This document shows, piece by piece, positions 23,775 to 33,354 of a stretch of 64,000 bases of DNA. The stretch spans positions 591,484-655,483 of the forward strand of contig NZ_CANLNB010000003.1 in NCBI RefSeq assembly GCF_947492455.1, given 5' to 3'. This DNA comes from an uncultured Aliiroseovarius sp. (GTDB lineage: Bacteria > Pseudomonadota > Alphaproteobacteria > Rhodobacterales > Rhodobacteraceae). The notes beneath the pieces were generated by a model. That model worked only from the letters and a program-made list of their open reading frames with translations, ran no database searches and was not told the DNA's origin. A program made the position numbers and the translations under genes. Within the stretch, counting starts at the first letter, position 1. The number at the start of each line of letters is the position of its first letter.

Positions 23775-26725
23775 CACAGGCAAACCGCCTTTCCGGCGGG
23801 CTGATTGATCGGTCCGCCACGCTGAATTTCAGTTTTGATGGCAAAAGCTATCAGGGCCATGCGGGTGACACGCTGGCCTCGGCGCTCTTGGCAAATGGCG
23901 TGCGCCTGATGGGGCGCTCGTTCAAGTATCACCGCCCGCGCGGCGTGCTGACCGCCGGGTCCGAGGAACCCAACGCGCTGGTCGAGTTGCGCTCGGGTGG
24001 ACGTCAGGAACCCAACACCCGCGCCACCGTGGCCGAGATCTATGACGGGTTCGTCGCCAACTCGCAAAACCGCTGGCCGTCTCTGGAACGCGATATGATG
24101 GCGATCAATGATCGCTTCTCGACTTTCCTAAGCGCTGGGTTTTACTACAAGACCTTCATGTGGCCGCGGGCGTTCTGGGAAAAGCTCTACGAGCCGATCA
24201 TCCGCAAGGCCGCCGGTCTTGGCAGCCTGACAGGCGAGGGCGACCCCGACGCTTATGACAAGGGTTTCCTGCATTGTGACCTTCTGGTGATCGGCGCTGG
24301 CCCTACGGGTTTGGCCGCCGCGTTGACCGCAGGCCGTGCAGGCGCGCAGGTGATCCTTGCGGACGAGGATTTCCGTCTGGGCGGGCGGTTGTTGTCAGAA
24401 ACCGGGTTGCTGTCGGATCAGTCCGGTGCGGAATGGGTCGGTCAGGCGCAAGCGGAACTGGCGTCTCTGCCAAACGTTCGTGTGATGCCACGCACCACCG
24501 TCTTCGGGGCATATGACCACGGCGTCTATGGTGCGGTCGAGCGCGACGCGGATCACCTGATCGCCCCGGAGGCAGACAAGCCGCGCCAGACGCTCTGGCG
24601 GATCTATTCCAAACGCGCACTGGTCACGACCGGGGCAATCGAACGCCCCATCGGGTTTGAAAACAATGACCGCCCCGGCGTGATGCTGGCAGGCGCCACC
24701 CGCGCCTATGCCAACCGCTACGCGGCCACGCCCGCGCAGTCGGTGGTGATCTTTGCCAACAATGACGACGCGCACCAAACCGCCCGCGACCTGATCGCCA
24801 AAGGGGTCGAGGTGCCCGCCGTGGTGGATATCCGCCCCGATGCGCCCGCGATTGACGGCACCGAGGTGCTGGCCGGCGCACAAATCATCGACACCAAGGG
24901 TCGTCTGGGTTTGACCTCGGTCACCGTTCGTCTGGCAAATCGCCAGACCCGCGTGATCCAATGTGGTGCGCTTGCGATGTCGGGCGGTTGGAACCCGAAC
25001 CTCGGCCTGACCTGCCATCAGCGCGGTCGCCCGGTTTGGAATGATGACATCCATGCCTTTGTGCCGGGGCAGGGCTTGCCCTCGGGCCAAAGCGTTGCTG
25101 GCTCTGCAATGGGCGAGATGTCGACCCATGCGGCTCTGACCGGAGGGGCGGCGAAGGCGGTTGAGGTGCTCTCTGAACTGGGCATCGAGGCCAAGGTGGG
25201 TGACCTGCCCAAAGCCGAGGACGCGCCCGTATCGCTCACCCCGTTCTGGCATGTTTCGGGCGCGAAACGCGCGTGGCTGGATTTCCAGAACGACGTGACC
25301 GTCAAGGACGTGAAACTGGCGCATCAGGAAAACTTCACATCCGTGGAGCACCTGAAACGTTACACCACGCTGGGCATGGCGACCGATCAGGGCAAGACCT
25401 CGAACGTTGGCGCGCTGGCGGTGATGGCCGAGCTGACAGGCAAGTCGATCCCCGACACTGGCACCACCATTTTCCGCCCGCCCTATACGCCCGTGTCGAT
25501 GGGTGCACTGGCAGGCCGGGCGGTGGGGAAAGAGTTCCACCCGACCCGCCTGACCCCCAGCCATAAATGGGCCGAGGAACAGGGTGCCGTCTTCGTCGAA
25601 GTCGGCAACTGGCTGCGCGCGCAGTGGTTCCCAAAGGCGGGGGAAACCCACTGGCGTCAATCCGTCGACCGCGAGGTTCTGGCAACGCGTAACTCCGTGG
25701 GCATTTGCGACGTGACCACGCTGGGCAAGATCGACGTGCAGGGCGCGGATGCTGCCGAGTTCCTGAACAAGATCTACGCCAATGGCTTTGCGAAACTGCC
25801 CGTAGGCAAGGTGCGTTATGGCCTGATGCTGCGCGAGGATGGTGTGGCCTATGACGACGGTACCGCCGCGCGTCTGGCCGAGGACCACTTCGTCGTCACC
25901 ACCACAACGGCCAACGCGGTTCTGGTCTATCGCAACATGGAATTTGCCCGCCAATGCCTGTGGCCGGATCTGGACGTCCAATTGATCTCCACCACCGAAG
26001 CTTGGGCGCAATACGCGGTCGCTGGCCCCAATGCGCGCAAGCTGTTGCAAAAGATCGTGGACCCCGAGTTCGACATCTCGAACGAGGCCTTCCCCTTCAT
26101 GGGCTGCGCGGAAATCACCGTCTGTGGCGGTTGCCGCGCGCGGTTGTTCCGGATCTCGTTCTCGGGCGAGCTGGCCTATGAGATCGCCGTCCCCACCCGC
26201 TATGGCGACGCGCTGATGCGCGAAATGATGGCGGCAGGCGAGGAGTTCGACGTCGTGCCTTACGGCACCGAGGCGCTGGGCGTCATGCGGATCGAGAAGG
26301 GTCACGCGGCAGGGAACGAGTTGAACGGCACCACCACCGCGCTGAACCTTGGGCTGGGTCGCATGGTGTCGACCAAAAAGGATTGCATCGGCAATGTGCT
26401 GTCGCGGCGCGATGGGATGAACGCCGAGGACGCGCTGAATCTTGTGGGTCTGCGCCCGGTGGATGCGTCGAAAACTGTTCCGGCGGGCGGGCATCTGATG
26501 AATGCTTCGGGGCCCGTCGATGCAGCCCACGATCAGGGCTATGTCACCTCGGCCGCCTATTCGCCGATCCTTGAAAGCTCGATTGGGCTTGGCTTTGTGA
26601 AGTCGGGTTTTGAGCGGATGGGCGAGCAGTTGCGGTTGGTTAACCCACTGGAAGGTCAAGAAATTCTGGTCGAAATCGTCAGCCCGCATTTCGTCGATCC
26701 GGAAGGAAAGAAGCTCCGTGCATAA
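23771..26725 (+). CDS. soxA: Sarcosine oxidase-type alpha subunit (SoxA-like)
   Basis: The 984-residue protein has an N-terminal ubiquitin-like/ferredoxin-like part (about 15-95; SFKYHRPRGVLTAGSEEPNA), an NAD-binding Rossmann domain (LLVIGAGPTGLAAALTAGRA around residue 175) and a C-terminal aminomethyltransferase (GcvT-like) domain from about residue 610 (FVEVGNWLRAQWFP onward). This is the alpha subunit of heterotetrameric sarcosine/dimethylglycine-type oxidases; the GcvT part transfers the one-carbon unit to tetrahydrofolate. Length is normal. Confidence 0.9.
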   Translation: MTQANRLSGGLIDRSATLNFSFDGKSYQGHAGDTLASALLANGVRLMGRSFKYHRPRGVLTAGSEEPNALVELRSGGRQEPNTRATVAEIYDGFVANSQNRWPSLERDMMAINDRFSTFLSAGFYYKTFMWPRAFWEKLYEPIIRKAAGLGSLTGEGDPDAYDKGFLHCDLLVIGAGPTGLAAALTAGRAGAQVILADEDFRLGGRLLSETGLLSDQSGAEWVGQAQAELASLPNVRVMPRTTVFGAYDHGVYGAVERDADHLIAPEADKPRQTLWRIYSKRALVTTGAIERPIGFENNDRPGVMLAGATRAYANRYAATPAQSVVIFANNDDAHQTARDLIAKGVEVPAVVDIRPDAPAIDGTEVLAGAQIIDTKGRLGLTSVTVRLANRQTRVIQCGALAMSGGWNPNLGLTCHQRGRPVWNDDIHAFVPGQGLPSGQSVAGSAMGEMSTHAALTGGAAKAVEVLSELGIEAKVGDLPKAEDAPVSLTPFWHVSGAKRAWLDFQNDVTVKDVKLAHQENFTSVEHLKRYTTLGMATDQGKTSNVGALAVMAELTGKSIPDTGTTIFRPPYTPVSMGALAGRAVGKEFHPTRLTPSHKWAEEQGAVFVEVGNWLRAQWFPKAGETHWRQSVDREVLATRNSVGICDVTTLGKIDVQGADAAEFLNKIYANGFAKLPVGKVRYGLMLREDGVAYDDGTAARLAEDHFVVTTTTANAVLVYRNMEFARQCLWPDLDVQLISTTEAWAQYAVAGPNARKLLQKIVDPEFDISNEAFPFMGCAEITVCGGCRARLFRISFSGELAYEIAVPTRYGDALMREMMAAGEEFDVVPYGTEALGVMRIEKGHAAGNELNGTTTALNLGLGRMVSTKKDCIGNVLSRRDGMNAEDALNLVGLRPVDASKTVPAGGHLMNASGPVDAAHDQGYVTSAAYSPILESSIGLGFVKSGFERMGEQLRLVNPLEGQEILVEIVSPHFVDPEGKKLRA

Positions 26726-27269
26726 GTTGAAACCCATCACCCCGCTGGGCGCGGATACGCCGCGTGTAGACCAGATCGGAACGCTGACCATCACCGAGGT
26801 TGTGGATCAGGCGTTGGCGTCCGTCGCTGCGCGTGAGGGGCAGCTGGAGGCGGCACAAAAAGCTTTGCCGCTGGGCTTGCCGAGCGTCGGGAAGTCCGCA
26901 ACCCAAGGCGACTTCACCGCCTTCTGGACTGGTCCGGATCAGTGGATGATCTCGGCCAATCACGACGAGTACGAGTTGCTGGCTACTGAGCTGAAACAGA
27001 TGGTCGGGGACACGGCATCGGTCGTAGAACAGACCGATGGTTGGTGCCGGTTCGACGTGTCGGGCGCGGTGCTGTGCGACCTGTTCGAACGTCTGTCCAA
27101 CGCTCCGGTACGCACAATGGCACCCGGAGACGTCATCCGCGGAACGGTCGAACATCTGGGCGCCTTCCTGTGGCGACTGGCGGACGACCGCATAGCCGTG
27201 ATCGCCCCGCGCTCGTCGGCGGCGTCATTGCATCATGCATTGGTGGCGGCGGCCCGTTCGATCGCCTAG
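26718..27269 (+). CDS. soxG: Sarcosine oxidase-type gamma subunit (SoxG-like)
   Basis: The 183-residue protein resembles SoxG: WTGPDQWMISANHDEYELLA, then VVEQTDGWCRFDVSGAVLCD and MAPGDVIRGTVEHLGAFLWR. The gamma subunit is a small GcvT-like fold needed to assemble the tetramer. I choose the GTG at 26718, which overlaps the soxA stop by 8 bases and has GGAAGGAAAG upstream; no ATG in frame gives a sensible N-terminus. It completes soxBDAG and converges on the GlxA-like regulator, whose stop is 10 bp away. Confidence 0.85.
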   Translation: MHKLKPITPLGADTPRVDQIGTLTITEVVDQALASVAAREGQLEAAQKALPLGLPSVGKSATQGDFTAFWTGPDQWMISANHDEYELLATELKQMVGDTASVVEQTDGWCRFDVSGAVLCDLFERLSNAPVRTMAPGDVIRGTVEHLGAFLWRLADDRIAVIAPRSSAASLHHALVAAARSIA

Positions 27270-27279
27270 GTCACACAGA

Positions 27280-28293
27280 TCACGAGGGCAGCGCGTCGCT
27301 GCCCTTGACCCGCATCGAGTTCTTCGCCCGCCGGTCTGCAATCGGTGTCATCCCGAAGCTTTCGCGGTAGTGCCGCAGAAACGCGCCGGGGGTGGCATAG
27401 CCGACCATGAACGCGACCTCGGTCACGGGTGTGTTGGAATACAGCACCAGCTGGCGCGCCTGATTCATCCGCATTTTCCGGTAGTACTTCAGCGGGCTCT
27501 GCCCCGTAGCTTCCTTGAAGCTGCGTTCCAGCGAGCGGGTCGAAACGCCCACTGCTTCGGCCACTCTGCTGATCTGGATCGGACTTTCGATATGCTCGGC
27601 GAAATGCTCGATCGCGCGTTCGACCTGTTTGGGCAGCAAGTCCTGACTTTTCGCCGTATCGTGTGCCGGTGTCTTCTGCGTGGCGGCGGCGCTGCGGATA
27701 TAGGGGTGCTGGAACCAGCAGGCGACCTCGGCCATGATGTCGCCGCCCAGCCGTGCCTCGATCAGCGACAACATGTGGTCGAAGGCAGCAGATGCGCCGG
27801 AAATGGTTGTATAGTCCCCATCTTCGCAGATCACCGTGCTTTGCGCCGGGATGTCTGGGAATTCGGCTTGAAACGCAGCCTCGTAGCACCAATGCACCGA
27901 CAGCGGGTTATCACGCGTCAGGCCGGTATGGGCCAGCGCGAACACCCCGCCACTGATCGCTCCCAACCGTGTTTTGCTGCGCTGGTACCGTTGAAGGGCG
28001 GCATTGGCGCGCGATGGTGCAGCAAAGCGGGCATTGGGGCCGGCGGTGAACAGCAGAAGATCCAGCTCTCCGGCTTCAGACAGTGTGCAATCTGGGGCAA
28101 AACTGACGCCGGCTGACGAGTCGACCGGGGCGCTGCCTTCGGCGATCACCTTCCAGCGAAACGCCTCTTGCCCCGAGATCTCATTGGCGGCGCGCAAGGG
28201 TTCGATGCACGAGGTCAGGCAGGCCATCGGAAAGCCGGGAAAGATCAGAATGCCCAACGTCAGAGGCAGCTGGGAGGTGGGTGCATCGGTCAT
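27280..28293 (-). CDS. GlxA-family transcriptional regulator (DJ-1/PfpI + AraC HTH)
   Basis: The 337-residue protein has an N-terminal DJ-1/PfpI-like ligand domain (LTLGILIFPGFPMACLTSCI to about residue 185) and a C-terminal AraC double helix-turn-helix (ISRVAEAVGVSTRSLERSFK and VAFMVGYATPGAFLRHYRES). GlxA/GbdR/CdhR-type regulators of this build often control choline, betaine or carnitine catabolism. It is transcribed with the LysR gene (4-base overlap) and lies next to both the soxBDAG operon and the betaine-type cluster, so either or both could be its targets. Confidence 0.9.
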   Translation of the reverse strand: MTDAPTSQLPLTLGILIFPGFPMACLTSCIEPLRAANEISGQEAFRWKVIAEGSAPVDSSAGVSFAPDCTLSEAGELDLLLFTAGPNARFAAPSRANAALQRYQRSKTRLGAISGGVFALAHTGLTRDNPLSVHWCYEAAFQAEFPDIPAQSTVICEDGDYTTISGASAAFDHMLSLIEARLGGDIMAEVACWFQHPYIRSAAATQKTPAHDTAKSQDLLPKQVERAIEHFAEHIESPIQISRVAEAVGVSTRSLERSFKEATGQSPLKYYRKMRMNQARQLVLYSNTPVTEVAFMVGYATPGAFLRHYRESFGMTPIADRRAKNSMRVKGSDALPS

Positions 28294-29198
28294 GCGGGTA
28301 TTCCCATCACTGTATCTTGCGAGATCTCGGCAGCGATTTCACAAATGTGGCGTTCCAGCAGGCGTGCGGCGGGGGATTGGGTCGAATCAGCCCGGCGCAG
28401 CAGGTGAATTTCGCGTTTTGCGTGCGGTTCGGCGAGCGGACGGAAGATCAATCCGGCTGAATTTGAGGCTCTGACCGCCATTTCGGGTAGAATTGTGATT
28501 CCAATATTGGCCTGCACCATCGCCATGATCGAGGTCAGGTTGTGCGCCGAGAGAAGTGCCTTTTCATGCAGCAGGATCGAGGCTTCGGCGCTAATCCCGG
28601 CAGAAAGCGAGTTCGCGATAAGACGCTCGTTCGCTAACGCGTCCCACGTGACCGGGCCCGTGTCCTGCGCCAAGGTATGGGACGGCGCGCAGATGACTCC
28701 AAACGTGTCGGACAGAAGGTGCTGACTGTGCAGCCCTACGCTTTGCTGGCCAATCGTTGCGATGCCGATGTCGATCCGGTCACGCGACAGCTCGTGCAGG
28801 ATCGAGCTTGAATCCATATCCCGCAGTTCGATGTCTACATTACCGTAGTCGTTGATATGGCGGGAAAAAACCTGCGGGATAATCGTGCCGGCAACCGAAG
28901 GGACAGTGGCGATGCGCACATGGCCGTGGGTGGCTTTGGCAAAGCCTTCGATCGCTTTCACCGTATTGTCGAACTGCTGAAGTTCGCGCTCGGCTTGTTC
29001 CAAGACGAAGCTTCCCAGCGCGGTCAGTTTGCTTTTGCGGTCGGTTTCAAACAGCGGCTCGCCCAGATGGGTCTCTAGCTGTTTCAACATCATCGACACG
29101 GCCGAGGGCGTGCGCCCCAGCGCCTGGGCCGCGTCGCTTAGATTGCCGCTGCGGGCGACGGTGGCAAAGCCACGCAGCATTTCAATTTTCAGCGCCAT
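28290..29198 (-). CDS. LysR-family transcriptional regulator
   Basis: The 302-residue protein starts with the LysR helix-turn-helix (MLRGFATVARSGNLSDAAQA, LGRTPSAVSMMLKQLETHLG) followed by a substrate-binding domain from about residue 92. It is divergent from the aldehyde dehydrogenase operon, with 111 bp between start codons holding inverted repeats typical of LysR sites. It is therefore the likely controller of the 29.3-36.9 kb cluster. It overlaps the downstream GlxA-type regulator gene by 4 bases, so two regulators are made from one message. Confidence 0.9.
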   Translation of the reverse strand: MALKIEMLRGFATVARSGNLSDAAQALGRTPSAVSMMLKQLETHLGEPLFETDRKSKLTALGSFVLEQAERELQQFDNTVKAIEGFAKATHGHVRIATVPSVAGTIIPQVFSRHINDYGNVDIELRDMDSSSILHELSRDRIDIGIATIGQQSVGLHSQHLLSDTFGVICAPSHTLAQDTGPVTWDALANERLIANSLSAGISAEASILLHEKALLSAHNLTSIMAMVQANIGITILPEMAVRASNSAGLIFRPLAEPHAKREIHLLRRADSTQSPAARLLERHICEIAAEISQDTVMGIPA

Positions 29199-29207
29199 AG
29201 CGATCTC

Positions 29208-29236
29208 ATTTCAATTGACCTGAAATAACCTTCAGG
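29208..29236. promoter_or_regulatory. Overlapping inverted repeats, candidate LysR/GlxA binding region
   Basis: ATTTCA-N7-TGAAAT (29208-29226) and CCTGAA-N6-TTCAGG (29219-29236) overlap each other just upstream of the lysR start, in the divergent promoter region. LysR regulators recognise interrupted palindromes of this size. The repeats are exact; the binding protein is inferred. Confidence 0.5.
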
Positions 29237-29309
29237 AATTTGAGTTTGATTGAAGTGAATTAAAAAGTCCATACCCAAGGAAACTGACTTTGTGTGAGGC
29301 GACACTTCC

Positions 29310-30758
29310 ATGACCGATATCCAAAAGAACCTGATTGCTGGCGAATGGCTGACAGGCGTAAGCGAAATTGAAAACCGTAACCCGTCGGACCTGACCGATC
29401 TGGTTGGCGTGTTTGCGCAGGCCAGCAGCGACCAGCTGGAGGCCACGCTGGACCAAGCCAAAGTGGCACAGCGCGAATGGGCCGCTTACGGCATGGAGCG
29501 CAAGCAGGCGGTTCTGAACGCCATCGGCAACGAACTGATTGCCCGCTGCGAAGAGCTGGGCACGCTTCTGGCCCGTGAAGAAGGTAAGCCCTTCGCGGAA
29601 GGCAAAGGCGAGGTCTACCGCGCCGGTCAATTCTTCACCTACTACGCGGCCGAATGCCTGCGTCAGATCGGCGAGAACGCGGATTCGGTTCGTCCGGACA
29701 TTGAAATTGATGTCCGTCGCGAAGCTGTCGGCACCGTCGCCATCATCTCGCCCTGGAACTTCCCGACTGCGACCGCGTCGTGGAAAATCGCGCCTGCTCT
29801 GTGCTACGGCAACGCCGTGGTCTGGAAACCCGCCAACGTAACGCCCGCCTCGGCTGTTGCGCTGGCTGAAATCATCAACCGTCAGGACATCCCGAAAGGT
29901 CTGTTCAGCTTGGTCATGGGCGCAGGTCGCGAAATCGGCCAGCGTCTTGTGGAAAGCCCGAAGGTAAACGCCATTTCCTTCACCGGGTCGGTTCCGGTGG
30001 GCAAGGGGATTGCCTCGGCTGCCATTCAGAACCTGACCAAGGTTCAGATGGAGATGGGCTCGAAGAACGCCTTGGCTGTGATGGACGACGCCGATCTGGA
30101 TCTGGCCGTGACGCTGGCCCTTGGTGGCGCCTTCGGTGGCACCGGTCAGAAATGCACCGCGTCCTCGCGCCTTGTTGTCCACGAAGCCATCCACGACGCC
30201 TTCGTTGAAAAGCTGGTGGCCGGTGCACAGGCCATGAAAGTCGGCCACGCGCTGGAAGAGGGCACCCAGATGGGTCCCGTTGTCAGCGAGCAGCAGCTGA
30301 ACGAAAACCTGGCCTATGTGGATCTGGGCAAGTCGGAAGGCGCTGAACTGGCTTGCGGTGGCGCGCGTCTTGAGATGCCGCATCAAGGTTTCTACATGTC
30401 GCCGGGCGTGTTCCTGAACACCACCAACGACATGCGCATCAACCGCGAAGAAATGTTCGCGCCCCTGACCGCCGTCATCAAGGTTGGCAGCTATGACGAG
30501 GCCCTAGCCACCGTCAACGACACCAACTTCGGCCTGACCTCGGGCATCGTGACGAAATCGCTGGCCCGCGCCACGCATTTCCGCCGCAACGCCCAGACCG
30601 GTGTTGTCACCGTGAACCTGCCGACCGCAGGTACCGACTATCACGTGCCGTTCGGCGGCCGTGGCGACAGCTCGTACGGTCCGCGTGAGCAGGGCAAGGC
30701 AGCCGCCGAGTTCTATACCACCGTCAAGACCGCGTACATCAGCGCAGGCCCTGTCTGA
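29310..30758 (+). CDS. NAD(P)-dependent aldehyde dehydrogenase, 2-oxoglutarate-semialdehyde dehydrogenase-like
   Basis: The 482-residue enzyme has the catalytic Cys in GGTGQKCTASSR, the general-base Glu in MEMGSKNALAV and the cofactor segment ISPWNFPTATASWKIAPALC. The C-terminal VNLPTAGTDYHVPFGGRGDS and SSYGPREQGKAAAEFYTTVK closely resemble 2-oxoglutarate (alpha-ketoglutaric) semialdehyde dehydrogenases of sugar-acid and hydroxyproline pathways. It would oxidise a C5-type semialdehyde to a dicarboxylate. It is the first gene of the cluster and shares one base with the M19-like gene (TGATG). The exact substrate is inferred only from similarity. Confidence 0.82.
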   Translation: MTDIQKNLIAGEWLTGVSEIENRNPSDLTDLVGVFAQASSDQLEATLDQAKVAQREWAAYGMERKQAVLNAIGNELIARCEELGTLLAREEGKPFAEGKGEVYRAGQFFTYYAAECLRQIGENADSVRPDIEIDVRREAVGTVAIISPWNFPTATASWKIAPALCYGNAVVWKPANVTPASAVALAEIINRQDIPKGLFSLVMGAGREIGQRLVESPKVNAISFTGSVPVGKGIASAAIQNLTKVQMEMGSKNALAVMDDADLDLAVTLALGGAFGGTGQKCTASSRLVVHEAIHDAFVEKLVAGAQAMKVGHALEEGTQMGPVVSEQQLNENLAYVDLGKSEGAELACGGARLEMPHQGFYMSPGVFLNTTNDMRINREEMFAPLTAVIKVGSYDEALATVNDTNFGLTSGIVTKSLARATHFRRNAQTGVVTVNLPTAGTDYHVPFGGRGDSSYGPREQGKAAAEFYTTVKTAYISAGPV

Positions 30759-31738
30759 TGCGTATCGACGGTCTTCAATACGCCAACTGGTCCGAGAAGA
30801 TCTTTCGCCAACTTCGTGAAGGGGGCGTGGATGCAATCCACGTCACCATCTCGTACCACGAGAACTTTCGCGAAACGGTTCTGAACTTTGAAAAGTGGAA
30901 CCGCTGGTTCGAACAGTATCCGGATCTGATCATGAAGGGCCTTTGGGCCAGCGACATCGACGTGGCCCGCGAAACCGGGCGCACGGCGGTGTTCTTTGGC
31001 TTCCAGAATCCGTCGCCGATCGAAGATGACATCGGTCTGGTCGAGATCGTCCACACCCTTGGCGCGCGCTTCATGCAGTTGACCTATAACAACCAGTCGC
31101 TTCTGGCGACCGGCTGTTACGAGGCCGAGGACATGGGCATCACCCGCATGGGCAAACAGGTCATCAAAGAGATGAACCGCGTGGGCCTTGTGGTCGATAT
31201 GAGCCATTCAGCGGATCGCTCGACCATCGAGGCCGCCGAGCTGTCCGAGCGTCCCATCGCCATCACTCACGCAAATCCGTATGACTGGTCGCCCGCCCTG
31301 CGCAACAAGCGCGACGCGGTGATCCGTGCGGTGACCGAAAATGGTGGGATGCTCGGCTTTTCGGTCTATCCACATCACCTGAAAGACAAATCCGACTGCA
31401 CGCTGGAAAGCTTCTGCGAGATGATTGCCCGCACGGCAGACACCTATGGGGTCGAGCATCTGGGGATCGGCACGGATCTTTGTCAGGACCAACCCGACAG
31501 CATCGTTGAATGGATGCGCGTGGGGCGTTGGACCAAGGAAATCGACTATGGCGAGGGCTCCAAATCCGCGCCCGGTTTCCCGCCGATGCCCAACTGGTTC
31601 GAAGACAACCGCCATTTCGGCAACATCGAAAACGGCTTGAAAGCCGTGGGCATGAATGACGGCGAGGTTGCCGGCATCATGGGACGTAATTGGTACCGCT
31701 TTTTTGCAGAGAATTTTGGCCCTCAGACAGGACGTTAA
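30758..31738 (+). CDS. M19 membrane-dipeptidase-like amidohydrolase with altered metal site
   Basis: The 326-residue TIM-barrel protein is a renal-dipeptidase homologue (LGARFMQLTYNNQSLLATGC, MGKQVIKEMNRVGLVVDMSH, IAITHANPY, LGIGTDL). In the family, an N-terminal DGHND supplies two metal ligands; here that position reads IDGLQYANW, and the bridging Glu of the EGG motif reads FGFQNPS. The two later His and the Asp in GIGTDL remain. So it may bind one metal or act on a non-peptide lactam or imine. It is translationally coupled to the aldehyde dehydrogenase gene and followed by a BCCT carrier. Confidence 0.8.
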   Translation: MRIDGLQYANWSEKIFRQLREGGVDAIHVTISYHENFRETVLNFEKWNRWFEQYPDLIMKGLWASDIDVARETGRTAVFFGFQNPSPIEDDIGLVEIVHTLGARFMQLTYNNQSLLATGCYEAEDMGITRMGKQVIKEMNRVGLVVDMSHSADRSTIEAAELSERPIAITHANPYDWSPALRNKRDAVIRAVTENGGMLGFSVYPHHLKDKSDCTLESFCEMIARTADTYGVEHLGIGTDLCQDQPDSIVEWMRVGRWTKEIDYGEGSKSAPGFPPMPNWFEDNRHFGNIENGLKAVGMNDGEVAGIMGRNWYRFFAENFGPQTGR

Positions 31739-31802
31739 GGGGCCGGGGAAGTGAAACTTGGCCTCGAGCGAACAGGAGGGGCCATATCTTAGGGAGAGAT
31801 AG

Positions 31803-33347
31803 ATGTCTGAAGCATCTATGGGAGTGACAGATCAGAAAAGCAGCGGCGTAAACAAGCCGTTGTTCCTGATCTCGGGCGGGTTCATCGCCCTTTTCTGTCT
31901 GGCAGCACTGGTCAATCTTGACGCGCTGTCGGCAGCTGTGGACTGGGGCTTCAATGTCTCGGCCACTTATTTCGGCCTTTATTGGCAGGTACTGCTTCTG
32001 GCGACCTTCCTGATCGGCCTTGTGCTGTGCGTACTGCCCGGTGGCCGCGCGATCATGGGCGGCCTTGCTGCGCCCGAGTTCACCATGTTCCAGTGGGGCT
32101 CGATGATCATGTGTACGCTTCTGGCCGGTGGTGGCGTGTTCTGGGCCGCAGGCGAGCCGATTGCGCACTTCCTATCCTCGCCGCCCTTGTTTGGCGCTGA
32201 AGGCGGAACTGCCAATGCCGTGAACGGTGCGATTGCACAAAGCTTCATGCACTGGGGCTTCTTGGCGTGGGCCATCCTTGGCTCGCTGTCGACCGTGATG
32301 CTGATGCATTACCACTATGAAAAAGGTCTGCCACTTGCCCCGCGCACGCTGCTGTATCCGGTCTTTGGCGACAAAATCCACGGCCCAATTGGCCTGATCG
32401 CAGATGCGTCGTCGATCATCGCCGTTGTGGCTGGTACCGTCGGCCCGATCGGCTTTCTGGGTCTGCAGGTTGCTTACGGTCTGGATGACCTCTTCGGCAT
32501 TCCGAACGGCTTTGCCACGCAGTTTCTGGTGATTGCAGGTCTTGTTGGCATCTACACGATCTCGGCCATGACCGGTCTGTCGCGTGGTATTCAGCTGCTG
32601 TCGAAGATCAACGTGATCTTGGCCGCTGTGCTGCTGATCTTCGTCCTGATTGCAGGTCCGACTGGCTTCATCTTCGGCTCGTTCTTCTCGGGTTTCGGCA
32701 CCTACATCGGCAACTTCTTCCAGATGGCACTGTATCGTGGTGACGCTGGTCTGTTCGGAGCACCCGGCTGGCTGGGCTGGTGGACCGTGTTCTTCTGGGG
32801 CTGGTTCATGGGCTATGGCCCACTGATGGCGATGTTCATCGCCCGCGTATCGCGTGGCCGTTCGATCCGCTCGATCATCATCATGCTGTCGATTGTTGCT
32901 CCGATCGTGACCAACTTCTGGTTCACCATCATCGGCGGCACCGGCATCTCGATGGAGCTGGCAGAAACCGGCACGATCTCGAAAGCCTTTGAAGGGTTCA
33001 ACCTGCCGGCGGCCCTGCTGGCGATCACCTCGAACTTGCCGCTGGGCTTCCTTGTCTCGCTTCTGTTCCTGATCCTGACCACGATCTTCGTGGCCACGAC
33101 CGGAGACTCGATGAGCTATGTGATCTCGGCCACGATGAGCGACGGCGACAACCCGCCCGTGTTTGTCCGCGTCTTCTGGGGCATCGCGATGGGCGTCATG
33201 GCCGTGATTTTGATCTCGGTCGGCTCGGGCGGCGTATCCAAATTGCAAAGCTTCATCGTTGTGACTGCCGTTCCGGTGTCGCTGCTTCTGCTGCCATCGC
33301 TGTGGGATGCCCTGCGCATCACGCTGGCAAAAGGCAAAGAAAACTAA
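31803..33347 (+). CDS. BCCT-family transporter (betaine/carnitine/choline type), divergent
   Basis: The 514-residue protein has about 12 membrane segments and the BCCT signature region, here WWTVFFWGWFMGYGPLMAMF followed by IARVSRGRS, which corresponds to the Trp-rich substrate-site helix. It lacks the N-terminal and C-terminal extensions of osmoregulated members such as BetP, which suggests a catabolic uptake role for a quaternary ammonium or similar zwitterion. The ATG at 31803 follows GGGAGAGAT. Its position inside the catabolic cluster points to import of that pathway's substrate. Confidence 0.88.
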   Translation: MSEASMGVTDQKSSGVNKPLFLISGGFIALFCLAALVNLDALSAAVDWGFNVSATYFGLYWQVLLLATFLIGLVLCVLPGGRAIMGGLAAPEFTMFQWGSMIMCTLLAGGGVFWAAGEPIAHFLSSPPLFGAEGGTANAVNGAIAQSFMHWGFLAWAILGSLSTVMLMHYHYEKGLPLAPRTLLYPVFGDKIHGPIGLIADASSIIAVVAGTVGPIGFLGLQVAYGLDDLFGIPNGFATQFLVIAGLVGIYTISAMTGLSRGIQLLSKINVILAAVLLIFVLIAGPTGFIFGSFFSGFGTYIGNFFQMALYRGDAGLFGAPGWLGWWTVFFWGWFMGYGPLMAMFIARVSRGRSIRSIIIMLSIVAPIVTNFWFTIIGGTGISMELAETGTISKAFEGFNLPAALLAITSNLPLGFLVSLLFLILTTIFVATTGDSMSYVISATMSDGDNPPVFVRVFWGIAMGVMAVILISVGSGGVSKLQSFIVVTAVPVSLLLLPSLWDALRITLAKGKEN

Positions 33348-33354
33348 GCAAGAC

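Noticed and set aside
24395..26794. Open frame of about 800 codons on the minus strand opposite soxA
   Set aside because: Antisense of a clear SoxA gene; no ribosome site, no motif, unusual Arg/His/Gln content.
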